DNA from: Rhyzopertha dominica
Taxonomy: Eukaryota > Arthropoda > Insecta > Coleoptera > Bostrichidae
Length of the DNA: 64,000 nt
Assembly (NCBI GenBank): GCA_025024175.1
Contig: QCXZ01000086.1
Location: 14,846,245-14,910,244, forward strand
Direction of reading: 5' to 3'
Shown here in pieces: positions 47,270-58,159 of this stretch (positions within the stretch are counted from its first letter, which is position 1; each line of letters starts with the position of its first letter). The translations under genes were made by a program, and so were the position numbers. Under the pieces are notes generated by a model. That model did no database searches. It saw only the letters and a program-made list of their open reading frames with translations, and was not told the DNA's origin.

Positions 47270-48530
47270 AGATTTTAGGTTTTCACGGATTGAGTATGGT
47301 GTGAAACTTTTCCGGGTTGTATTCCGTGTAGTAGCTTGATCCTCAGGAGGACCGTTCTTCCGACGTTTCGGCAAGGTCGCACTTGCCATTTTCAAGTGGT
47401 AATCTTTCACTCTATTCTTCGCAATGAAAGTTCCAGTACGGTGATTAATTGCTATGTTGTCAATTTGCTGTCACCCGTTACGGTCCGGTCTGCCTTTGCT
47501 GTGACTGTGCTTGTTGGCGTGTCCTACTCCGTGTTCTAGGCAAACTGGCTTGTGCCTCCCCTTGAGACAGTATGACGCTTTGCTGCCTACTGATAACCGG
47601 TACATTATGTAAACTTTGAATGTTCAGCATTGCCTCGGCTCCCGTAGCAGAATCATTTTCTGTATTGAGATTGATTGTGCTTGTGATAACTGGTTCTATT
47701 ACCGTGGTCCAGGTGTGTGGCAATCTTTGTCCGTCATCCCGTTTGTTTAAACAGTCGGGTCGTTTTTCTATTTCTATAGCTTCCCTTATTGTTCTTATTG
47801 TTCGGTTTTTGGAAATTGCCAGGGTTCGCGTCTTCTCAAAGTTTATTTGGTGACCCGTAATTCTTACGTGTGCCGCTAGAGAGGAATTCTTGTCATCTTT
47901 TACTACCGCATTAACATGTTCGGCTCTTCTTACTTCAACTTCTTCTTCTTACTTCTGTTAGTCTGACCTACATACGACTGGGCGCATGTACCGCATGGTA
48001 TTTCATACACCCCTTGGGCTTCCAATGGTATACGTTCCTTAGGATTACGTATTAGCGTATTTATCTTTTTGTGTGGTCGAAAGACAGCCTTGATCTTATG
48101 CCGTTTTAGTATCCTACCGATTTTGTCAGTTGTTCCTCTGATATATGGTAAGAAGGCAATTCCAGTTGGTGGTTCGTCTGTATCATTACGTTGTCGTCTT
48201 GGCCTGAGTGCTCTGCTCTGTTTATAACTTTTTTAGAAAATCCATTGTTAAGCAGTGTAGATTTGATGTATTTCATTTCAGCGTCGTTACTTTCTTCGTC
48301 GGCTAAACGTTTTGATCTCGTTAAAAGTGTTTTAGCCACTGTGTATATTTGCGCTGGATGATGGTGGGACGCAGCGTTAAGATAGCGATCCGTATGTGTT
48401 TGTTTTCTGTATACGGTGTGTCCAAGGGAACCGTCACGTTTTCTTGTCAAGAGCACATCTAAAAACGGCAATTTGTTGTGCTCTTCTATCTCCATTGTGA
48501 AACGAATTTGTCCAATTGTCAAAATGATCT
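47270..48530 (-). mobile_element. 5'-truncated Penelope-like element (PLE-4)
   Basis: Minus strand: IRFTMEIEEHNKLPFLDVLL, GHTVYRKQTHTDRYLN and SHHHPAQIYTVAKTLL, the region just after YVDD (138 codons, 48106-48522). Then, in other frames, GVYEIPCGTCAQSYVGQTNR (GIY-YIG, about 47955-48015) and SSLAAHVRITGHQINF. Last come EAIEIEKRPDCLNKRDDG and a W-ending C-terminus (about 47700-47790). The RT palm is absent (5' truncation at about 48530). At least two frameshifts. A hammerhead-like motif follows at 47362-47395. Confidence 0.85.
47362..47395 (-). ncRNA. Hammerhead-like motif downstream of PLE-4
   Basis: Minus strand: UUGAAAA, U, 6-bp stem GGCAAG/CUUGCC with loop UGCGAC, then GAAAC-GUC. Positions 3 and 8 are U and A. 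Stem I support is poor. Confidence 0.4.
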
Positions 48531-48589
48531 TTACGTTTCTATTTTTTATATTATACGATTAGTAATCAGGTTTTGAGCATTTCTTCTCT

Positions 48590-49117
48590 CTACACATTTT
48601 TTCTAAGACAAACAGTCGTCGTGTTAGCAAAAATATATCCATTTATAAAATCGGTTTTTTCCAAATAACTCGAAAATTATTAATTTAACAAAAAATTTAC
48701 AAGAGCGCTTTCTGATCAGAAATTTGATTTTCTATATAATACCAAAATTTAAACAAAATCGTAAGAGCGGGGTCCAAAATAAGTTTTTTGGAAATATTTC
48801 GAAAATGTCAAAATTTTGGATAAATTTTCTAAGACACTTTTTGTGTCCCGATACCTTACTTATCCCACAAACAATAGGTCACTTTGGGTAGTTGAGATTT
48901 ATACGTTTGCCAAATTTCAAGTTCATATATTAAGTCTTTCGAAAGTTATCGTGTCAACAAACAATACCACAGACACACAGACATGAATTTTTTTGCTCAA
49001 ATTTTGTTTTTTTTTTGCGTTTACGGCCATTTTGAAGCGAATGAGCTAATAAAAATTTTTGAAATTTTTTTTCGCGATACAATACTTCCCATCCGTTGGA
49101 TGTGGAAGTAAAACAAA
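48590..49117 (+). repeat. Dispersed repeat, copy 1 (inverted partner 61058-61520)
   Basis: The last 270 bases match the reverse complement of 61058-61300. Shared blocks: TACCTTACTTA, TTTGGGTAGTTGAGATTTAT, CCAAATTTCAAGTTCATAT, TTTTTTTCGCGATACAATAC and an end resembling ATCCGTTGGATGTGGAAGTAA. The first half is AT-rich and more diverged between copies. No ORF. Confidence 0.7.
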
Positions 49118-49400
49118 ACAAGTAAAGTAGCGAAGGTTTGGGAGATTCCTGTTTGATCATTTACTACCTGACAAAGTCCAAATGAGTCCATCGAGTTATT
49201 AAGTAAACTATACGAAGAACTACCTAATTGCAAACAGTCAATATTGAAATCACCACAGCATATAGTGTTGAAAGCACCTGTCGTAACAATAGCTAGAGCA
49301 TCCTCAAGAGCATCAACAAATGCTCTCACTGGATACTTTGGAGGCCTGTAAGCAACTCCAACAGTGAGAACATGGCCACGGAGGTCTAGTTTTACCTACA
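49118..49400 (-). mobile_element. APE endonuclease fragment of a jockey/CR1-like element
   Basis: Minus strand in one frame: VRLDLRGHVLTVGVAYRPPK, then VRAFVDALEDALAIV, ICCGDFNIDCLQLGSSSYSL and LCQVVNDQTGISQ. GVAYRPPK and GDFNID are endonuclease hallmarks. The sense reading stops where the dispersed repeat begins at 49117, so the 102-codon ORF at 49021-49329 is a chimera. Confidence 0.7.
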
Positions 49401-49692
49401 GTTGTTCAATAATTTTATTTCAAAGTTCTTGAATTGAACAAAATTAGCAATAACGGAACGAATATGACAATTTACAATCTACATCAACCTAATCATCTAA
49501 CATATCAAATAGAAAGTATAACAATTTAACCCAAGATTTTTTTTACTCGATCAAAAAAGTTCTAGAGAATTTACAAACAATAGAGCGGCCGGAAAAATGA
49601 TCAATAGATCAACCGACATACCCAAATTTTCTTGTCTGGTTGGTGACCTTTAGTTTGGGTAGGGTTGCCATATGCTATGTATTTAATATAAG
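49401..49692. other. Short interval without features
   Basis: No ORF or repeat recognised. Confidence 0.3.
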
Positions 49693-50960
49693 ATTGATAC
49701 AGGGTATTCCGAAATTAGCGTGCGACAATTTAACCACAAAATAAAAAGACTTTTTTATATGATGATTTGTTTATTCTTTGAAGTATTTCTGTATCGTGAT
49801 AGTGACTATTACATACTTTGAAAACTTTATTTTTAACTTTGAAAATCATAAATGATTTTGCGAAGAGTGAGCTAGCTGACATTTAAGGATTGTATAATGG
49901 AAGAGCGTTAACTGCTCAAACGGAATATTAACGCAGATATCCAAACAGAAGGCAGCCAGGAAAAAAATATTTTCTACAGTACATGGGAGCTTAATGGATA
50001 CAGGATATTTTAAGGTCAAAAAAGACCACGGACAAATGTTAATATTGAGTATGCTTAAAATCATTTTGAAAACGATCCTAGAGCGAGCCTGAGATCAGTA
50101 GAAAGATTAACTAACATAAGAACGACAATAGTAATGGAAACTTCTGATATTTATTTCTTGAAAATGAACTAGTGTTCATATTACGGCTTCGAAGAATGCT
50201 GCAAATTCAGGGGCCCCATCCGTATCACTATCAAAGAGTGCATGGTTAAATTTTTCGCAATGATTAAATCGTAATGAAAATTTGATACCCACAATACTAT
50301 GGACGGACGAAGCAACATTTCATAGAGAGCCACAGTAAATTTTGGTCGAATGAAGTAAGATGTTGCAATTTTCAGCGGCGNTCTTCGGTTAATATGTGGT
50401 GCGGTATTATTGGAAATCGATTAATAGGATTAGTTNAGTTACCTGAACGACATAATGCAGACTCATACTTAGANTTTATAGAAAGCACTTTAGTAAAGCT
50501 TTTAGAAGATGTGCCTCTTGAAATTAGGCAAATATGTATTATCAACATGACATTGCTCTAGCACATTTCGGGAGAAATGTAAGAATTGTTTAAACACATT
50601 ACGCGGGCAGATGGAAAAGGAGAGGGGGACCAATATATCCTCCACCTCGTTCACCTGACCTAAACCCTTTAGATTACTATCTGTGGGGGCACGTAAGCTA
50701 CAGTATATGTCGTACTGAAGTAGACACTCGTGTGGAACTACCCGAGAGAATAGCGGTCAAGTTTATAAGATGAAATCCAAATTAAATTAATAGAGATACA
50801 TACAGTATAAGGCGCAGAGCTAGAATATGTTCTCCGGCTTGCTCTAAGATTGTTTGCAAAATGATTTAAAGCATTTTCCAAATTAAAATTTGACTGTGGT
50901 CTTCCTTGATCACGCAGTCTTTTAAAAGATCTTAACAAAACGCCCTATTACTATCCCTAC
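49693..50960 (+). mobile_element. Decayed Tc1/mariner-type transposon
   Basis: 5' end ATACAGGGTATTCCGAAATTAG. Broken transposase frames on the plus strand: YPNRRQPGKKIFSTV and LMDTGYFKV (N-terminal region, 49930-50010), ILWTDEATF (first catalytic Asp, about 50290-50320), NMWCGIIGNRLIG (about 50390-50430), ADSYLXFIESTLVKLLEDVP, and QHDIALAHFGRNVR (second Asp, about 50545-50585). RGGPIYPPPRSPDLNPLDYY (third Asp) and LWGH fall at about 50620-50690. Several stops. Right terminus not found. Confidence 0.8.
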
Positions 50961-52980
50961 TTGATGATTACATTATTTGTGCTTCTTTCATGGTAGTACA
51001 AATCTTTGTTCTCTATTTCTGACAAAACGGTACCTCTTAGACGTGAGAAAAGAATACCATTGTGGTTTACTTCGAATGCTCCTTGAAGACAGTTAGGTCA
51101 GATTAAAAATCCGTCTCTATAGAAAGTTGTGGCGAAAACAAAAAAAGTGTTTTAGGTTAACAAATAGTGATGTCTAAGCTTCAATCTTTAAGACACTCCT
51201 GTGACCATGTATCTAGAAAACCCAGCAATTATGGGGCTATGTTTATATGAAAAAATTTCTTATCTTTAGTCATAAAATCAGGGATCAAATTGTTGCACAC
51301 TGTACATTTAATCTCATATACCATACTGAAGTAACCAGGTATGCCATCTTCAAGTTTCTGTATTTTATTCATATTGCCTCTCAAATTGTTCAGTTTATAT
51401 TTCGTATCGCATTTGGGAATGGGGCATATTTGCGACGTTCGAGGGGGTAGGTACTTAAGTGGACGAGAAACAGATGCGCTTCAGTTTCAGTGTGTTCCCG
51501 CAACTGTTCACAGGTTAGTACTGTTTTAATTTTTATTGTTTGTGTTCCCTTCTCAATCACATTATGTAATTAGTTTTAAACAAACACCATTGTCATCCAA
51601 TCAACGCAGTTGTTTAACTCAAACTGTTCTGTTAATGAATTAATTAGGATACATGCTGTATTTGGAGTCAACGGTAACATAGCAAGCTATGCTGCTGTTG
51701 TAGTCTTATTTTAAAACTATTTATGTAATTTTGTTAACTGTATTCTCGCATTCTTTGATTAGCTGTATCCACGCAGCAATAGTTATACGTGATGCTTGAA
51801 AGTAGGATGTTAGAGCCTTGATGCATGAACTAATATTTTCTCCCATGCTGGGCAAACATCTGGTAAAAGAAAAACCAAGATTTTTGCACCAAACCATTCA
51901 ATTATATAGCTGAGTTGCCTCCCGCATGAGACCTCGGTACCTGCTGACCATAGTCGGCTATGCTAACAAAAATCTCTTCAGTTTTGAATCTTGAGAGTGA
52001 AAGGGATATCGAACACAGATCTAGAATTTGCAGTTAATTCATTATTTTAAATAACAATTTTCAGTAGCATTGCTACAATTTGTTAACCCTCCAAATTTGA
52101 TCTTGTTTAGTAATAAATTAGTTGTTTTGAGATTGTTTCGTATCATTTGTGATTACATCAAATCTCCCTATTTACGTGAGTAACCAGTGTATCGAAGGTA
52201 CGTTTAATTAAAATAACACAACGTAGGTAAGTCCTGGACGATCACATTTAAATCTAAATCTCTACGAACCTGGGTATGTTACATTACAATACTATGAAGA
52301 CGTATATGAAAAGGAATTTCATATATTTGGCAAAATGTGCAATCAATATAATCAGTGTTTATGAATTAATTCTGACTTATTTCTTACAATTTATTGTTTA
52401 TGTATCGTTAAAATGTGTGTTTGTAGTCAGAGTTGCCAGATGGATTGATGAAATCCCCCCGTATGAAATGGTAAAATCTCTAAAATTCAGTAAAATCCCC
52501 CAAAATAACAGGAATGTATTAGAAAATAAAGCTATATTCGAGCCTACATTATATTCAAATACGATTACTCATAATTTTATGTTTTTGAAAATCCATAATT
52601 TTGCAATTGCTTCAGCTTCCTGTGTGTGTAGTTATGGGCGTTTTTGGAATTGAAGGCTTGCAGCATTTTTCTGCCTGTTGAAAAGATGTACAGGGTGTAT
52701 TGTATGAAATGTTTACGATAAGTATATATCGAAATCCGAAAAAACCTGGAAGCTACAAGGAATATTTAGATTTCATGATATTTTGCTCTGTAGTGAGGTT
52801 ACTATGGCAAACAGAGAAGAAATCTTGTAACGAAAGATTTAAAAAAAATTCTCAAACAGATAACTTGAGGGGTTATTCAAGATACAGCCGTTGCTTACCC
52901 TTAGTAAATCACCACAAATCACAATACTAACACGGTGTTTACATGCATTTGAATAGCGGTGTTTTTTTGTGATGCTGTAA
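50961..52980. other. Interval without recognised genes
   Basis: Short ORFs (60-125 codons) lack domain-like content. GTACAGGGTGTATTGTATGA at about 52688 resembles mariner-type termini, but no partner end was found. No tandem repeats. Confidence 0.3.
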
Positions 52981-54706
52981 AATCCTTCGAATAAATTCAT
53001 TTAATGAATTGAAGGATTATTTTGAGAGGACAGATTCTGACATTGTTGCGGTGGCTGAAACATGGTTGAACGAGGCAATTGATGACGGTGTTAATATGCT
53101 GGCTGAGGGAATTAGTTTGTTGAGAAAGGACAGGGGCAGAAGAGGGGGAGGACTGTGTATTTACATTGCACACTTCATAAGATTTAGGAGGCTTTGTTGT
53201 GAACTTAATTTAGTACCTTTTGAATATATAGAACTTTTGTTTTATGTGGATATAGGCCACCGACATTGGCTTCAATTACTGTTCTTCTTAGCGAATTTGA
53301 AAAGTTTTATTCGTATTTTGTTGTGTTGGGTGATATTTTTATGTGTGTTGGGGACTTTAACATATACGTACTTTCAGTCGAGTCGGGAATGGTGTTGCAA
53401 TATTTGGAAATGCTCGAGTCATACGGACTTGACCAGTTGGTGGAGGAACCCGCAAGGGTGTGTGCAACAAGAGCATCGCTGCTTGATCATTTATTAATAT
53501 TAGATCGTTCTGTTATAGGTGGAGTTGTTACAGATTTCAGTCACACTATGTCCGATCATGCGGTTGTCACATGTGAGCTATTGTTGCCTGGCGTTCAGAA
53601 TGCAGTAAAGATTGTAATATGTCATAATTTCAAACATTTTCAACACGCTGCGTTCTTAAATGATTTACAAATGATACCGTGGCATACAATATATGACATT
53701 AATAACACTGATCAAAAAATAGCATTTTTGAATGGCAGTATGGGTGAGGTATTTGAGAGACATGCGCCAATGACGGAGTCGCGTGTAACACGTAAGCCAG
53801 CCCCGTAACTTACTGANAGTTTGAAAGCAATGATGAAAACACGCGCTAAGGCATTNAATNACTATAAGAAAACAAAAAGTGTTGCTAAATGGGAATACTA
53901 TAAACGTTTACGCAATATAGTAAATGCGGCTGTTGTTAAAGAGAAAAAGGCTTATTTGAATTTTGTGACTACAGATGAAAGTAAATCCAACATTTTTAGT
54001 TCATTAAAATCACTTGGGATGTTGAATAGCACACGTAGTACTCTGCCGCTTCATTTAAATGATCCAGATTAATTAAAGACTCTTTTTCTAGATGTTCCTG
54101 GTAAAAATTCTACTCCAAATCCAGAATTACTGCACAAATACTTAATAACACTTGCAATGCCGCTCATACAGAATTTCTGTTTGTAAGTGAAAATAAAATA
54201 GAAGGATATATTTACTTATCAAATCTGCCGCTGCAGGCACATTATCATATAAAACTAATTAAACTCGCATTACCGGTTATTTTGCCACATGTTACTCACA
54301 TAATTAATTTTTGTATAGATCATAGCATTTTCCCCATTTCATGGAAAACATCAATTGTGAATCCCTTACCAAAAAGATCAAACCCAACAAGTCTGAAAGA
54401 TATAAGAGCCGTTAGAATTTTACCCGCAATGTCTAAGATACTTCAAAAAGCCCTACTTGAACAACTTCCTGACCACGTTAACAAATTTAACACATTGCCT
54501 TCAGTGCAATCTGGGTTTAGGAAGGGATATAGCTGCGAAACTGCTCTTTTGCACGTTGTTGATGATATAGTCAAGGCAGTTGATGATAATAAGTATACCT
54601 TACTAATACTAATAGATTTTTCTAGAGCATTTGATAGTTTAAACCATGAGATTTTGGGGGCCATATTGCACTATATAGGTTTGGATGACAGTGCTGTCGC
54701 AATCTA
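52981..54706 (+). mobile_element. Jockey/CR1-group non-LTR element, copy 3 (truncated)
   Basis: Plus strand: FNELKDYFERTDSDIVAVAE then TWLNEAIDDG and RGGGLCIYI (endonuclease, 53000-53200). A frame shift near 53240 leads to CGYRPPTLASITVL, CVGDFNIYVL, ASLLDHLLI and SHTMSDHAVV. A linker with KWEYYKRLRNIVNAAVVKEK is at 53821-54072. RT with FPISWKTSIVNPLPKR, SVQSGFRKGYSCETALLHVV and motif A TLLILIDFSRAFDSLNH at 54282-54706. The copy stops abruptly before motifs B and C. Related to copy 1 (18843-21170) by the linker and the ETALL block. Confidence 0.85.
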
Positions 54707-56019
54707 AAATGCATCACCTCGTATATTCATTCTAATATCCAATTTTGCACTTGTTTTACCATTCTAATGGCATGAAAAAAACGTTATCTTCTCCGTTTTT
54801 GCTAGCCGTATGTTTTATGCGCTCGATTTTTCGGGAAGCATTCGTACGGCTGCATTAATTCTGTTGAATATTTCGCTCGCTGCGCTGGTGTTCAGTGGTT
54901 GTTATTAATTTTTACGAAAATTAGTCTCGGTAGAGGATTAAGTCAACCGCTGTGACGTGTGTTGGTGAAGTTTACCCTTATCTTTGAGCGTTTCGTGAGT
55001 TTGGAGTGCTTCTTGCGACCTAGAAGGTCGGATTAAATCACGCCAACCGGCCGCGTGATAGCGAATTCTATCAGAGCCGCATTCCAACCTGAGTAAGCTG
55101 ATTAAAGGTAAACTGTAATGCTATTTCTATTGCGATTATTTCGATCATACAGGGCTCTTTTCGTTCTCGCACGCTGGCTTTCGCAATACCTTTAAGCGAA
55201 ACCACCCAGTTCCGTGGCTGAAGATATCATTGGACCATTGCCCGTTAATCCGCTTTGCCTGGATCCCGCTGACCGTAAAATATATATCCTGAGTTCTAGA
55301 TCGCCCTCGTCATCGATCTTGGAAAGTGCTGATTTGAGGAAGTATCGATACTTATCCGTGGGTCAGTCGAACTTGTGGTTCCAGAGCAAGGAATCGAAAT
55401 TGGAATATCTAAGGTCAGACGTTATCTTCTCGTACCTATGCTCGCGCTATCGCAGTGATACTTTTCATGGTTCTGGATTTTAAAGCGTCGCGTTTTATTT
55501 TCTTGTTGTAGTTTTTTTTAGAATGTAAACCGGTATAGAGATTTCGTCATTTCTTTTTGTAAGCATTTGCCATCAAATTAACTCAAGAATACATTGTGTG
55601 CTTTCTGTTGCATTAATTTTCGCTATTGTTTTTCTTTTTTGGCTCGATGCTTAAAGGTGGAATAGTACAGTTACCAGCAAACTCAAATCCGAATGATGGC
55701 AGCACGGTCTATTTTCAACAAAATTGCAAACGGCCGTTGTTATAATATGCAAATCCCGCCCTCATTTATAACTCAAATAAATTAGGGTCCGCCTGCATCC
55801 GGCCTTCAAAGACATCGTATCTACAGCGAGCTGATACCTGTGGTAGACGGATGTCTGGCATTTCTGTATTAGAGTAAATAGGTAATAATTCTAGATGTAA
55901 ATTTGGCTGGGCCGAAACTCTCACTTCATTTGGATAGCGACTGTAACTTGGCCACCTATCTTCTTTCCAGAAAACAAAGATATAAATTAATAAAAAATAA
56001 CAATAAAAATAAAATCAAT
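54707..56019 (+). other. GC-richer patch with an 89-codon ORF, unassigned
   Basis: From about 54850 to 55500 the composition is less AT-rich than its neighbours. The ORF 55214-55483 (MAEDIIGPLPVNPLCLDP, DRKIYILSSRSPSSSILES, SKLEYLRSDVIFSYLCSR) is preceded by about 350 bases resembling an untranslated leader. I do not recognise it. It could be a host exon or the start of a retroelement gag. Sequence after 55560 is AT-rich and featureless. Confidence 0.3.
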
Positions 56020-56995
56020 GATGGGCGCGTAGAATATGCAGTGTAGATTACGTTAGGATTATGCTATTATCTACGCGTAACCTATGTAATATTCTACTTT
56101 GAAAGTCTACTGTAGAAAACAGCATTGTGCAGGAAACCGAAATTTTTAGTATTTAATGGTATTCATCATTAGTGCTGCTCAAGACGCCTCAATTGTCAAT
56201 ATTACTTTGTATTTTATTATTATTTTTATTTCTTGCAACTAAAGGAAAATTATCTTGCTGTTAACCGGACAAATGTCTAAACTAAAATAACTGGGTTAGG
56301 CATGTGGTAATTAGGGCCAGGAGAGTCGACTAAGCAGGACAAGTTTGCTTTCAACAGCAATTTTTAAACTACCAATCAGTCAAATAGACTCCTGTAAACT
56401 GTGACGTTGTCTTTCTTCTCTATAAACTGATATAGGCCGGCAATTTCATACGCTGCCCTTGTTCTTTTACAGCAACTATTTTAATCGCAGGTCGATTTTA
56501 TTGTGCTGTATTGACAGAGTATACAAGCAGTTCTCATTGCAAAACTTGCGACATTGATCTAAACAAGAAAGTAGCAAATGATAGTAATAGTAAAACCCTT
56601 TTTTTGTAGAAAAATCTACTTATATGTGAAGTATGCGGTTGCGAATTGCTAGCTTGTAAAAAATAGGCTTTTTAGAAATATATCTCGTACAGTCGGGGAA
56701 GAATAGACTTCAAAACATTGTGCTTTGTTGTTTGTGTCCCAAACAAGTAAAAAAACCATTTGGAAACCATGACTTACTAAAAAATGTTATGCAAATTTAT
56801 AATATAAATATTAAAAGAGCTGTATTACATATCAAAAATTCTCAAGGAATTCGACAAATAAGGGTATAAGAAACAAAATAATTTCCACTTAGTTTTAGCA
56901 TGTACCAATGTACTTAAAATCTACGTCAAATGCCTTTATCTACATTTTCTACGAGTGTAATGTAGAAAATTATAATTTACGCTTAAGCGCCCATC
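56020..56995. mobile_element. Candidate non-autonomous DNA transposon with short inverted ends
   Basis: Left end GATGGGCGCGTAGAAT, right end (reverse complement) GATGGGCGCTTAAGCGTAAAT. The outer nine bases are identical. GTAGA/TCTAC words recur near both ends (TCTACGCGTAAC, TCTACTGTAGAAA, then ATCTACATTTTCTACG, TGTAGAAAAT), as subterminal repeats would. About 976 bp and no ORF. No convincing target duplication. Confidence 0.4.
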
Positions 56996-58000
56996 TTTAA
57001 TAAATAATACGAAAGTGTAAACAATACACATCATTCGGCGCCAAAATTTTATGTTGTTCAGGAGAAACTTTTAAATACACTTGGATGAAAGCAAGCAACG
57101 TGATCAGCAGTGTTTACACTGTGGAAAATGAAAATATGACTTCACAGTCGAAATCTTCGTAATAAGCAAAAATTTTTCCATGCAGCTAAAGACAATCAAG
57201 ACAGAAATATGCCGCAGTCAATAGGTATAAATGTAACATTCATAAGTATATAGAACATCTTATAATTAATAGTTGCTTCGCAATTACGGGGAAATTCGAC
57301 TTCTTATGTTAAATTATGTATATTCTTTTTCCTTGACAACCGTTCGATTATATTTACATTAGGTACCTATTTTCAAGACACGAATACTAGGTATTGGGTA
57401 GGGTACATGAAACATACCCACTGTTTTACCACATTAAATTAAACAAAAAACTAGCTCAAGTTAAGACATTAACAATCTTTAGCCTGCAGTACTAGAGTTT
57501 TGAAAGAAGATAGCATAATTTTGATTTTAGAGAATATAGGAACACATTCAAATAAATATTGTTTTGAATACAATTAGTTAGACATAATTGATTGAATGTA
57601 TTAATATGTGCTAACGTAGCATATATTTTTGGTTTTGAATATATGATACAATAAAATATAATCTGTATAGGAACATTTGATTAATATCAAACGAAGAATA
57701 TATGTTCAAATAAAACATACACAGACTCGATTTAAATAAATTAATAGAGAATATTCCAATAGTTTCATTCCAAGAAACAATCTTTACGTGTGTACCACCA
57801 AGGGGGTATAAGCTGCCTGCGTAGATCCTTTATCTTATATCCTAATTCTAAAGAAAGTGCAGGTACCCAGTGCTCTTAGTCTAGCTTTCCTAGAACATTT
57901 GATTCTGAAAGGATTAGTGTGCGGATTATGAGGACAATTATAGGAAAGTTCTCAAAATGGTCATGGATAGACAATATACCTGTATTTCTAATGACATGAT
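56996..58000. other. AT-rich interval upstream of the YqaJ gene
   Basis: No supported ORF or repeat. Confidence 0.3.
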
Positions 58001-58013
58001 GCCGTGAACAGAA

Positions 58014-58060
58014 CATTATAAATAGCAAGGCAAATCGTAAAAGTCGTCACTTTTTCTTTG
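58014..58060 (+). promoter_or_regulatory. Possible core promoter of the Mutator/YqaJ gene
   Basis: ATTATAAATAGCAAG (58015-58029) is a good TATA-box match about 130 bases before the proposed ATG at 58160. No strong initiator was found 30 bases downstream. Inference only. Confidence 0.3.
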
Positions 58061-58159
58061 CAATCTTGCTGGCGAAAGAGATTTTTGAATAGTGCGAGTA
58101 TGGGGAATAAACATTAAAATCCTTCACGAGTGACGAAACGAAGTGGTCGTTCTAAATTC

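Noticed and set aside
47087..47410. 107-codon minus ORF with Ile-Tyr repeats
   Set aside because: Runs through (TA)n and joins a PLE 3' end to a jockey remnant in the wrong frame.
49021..49329. 102-codon ORF as a single protein
   Set aside because: Chimera: the first part is an APE endonuclease fragment, the rest reads into a dispersed repeat that occurs elsewhere without it.
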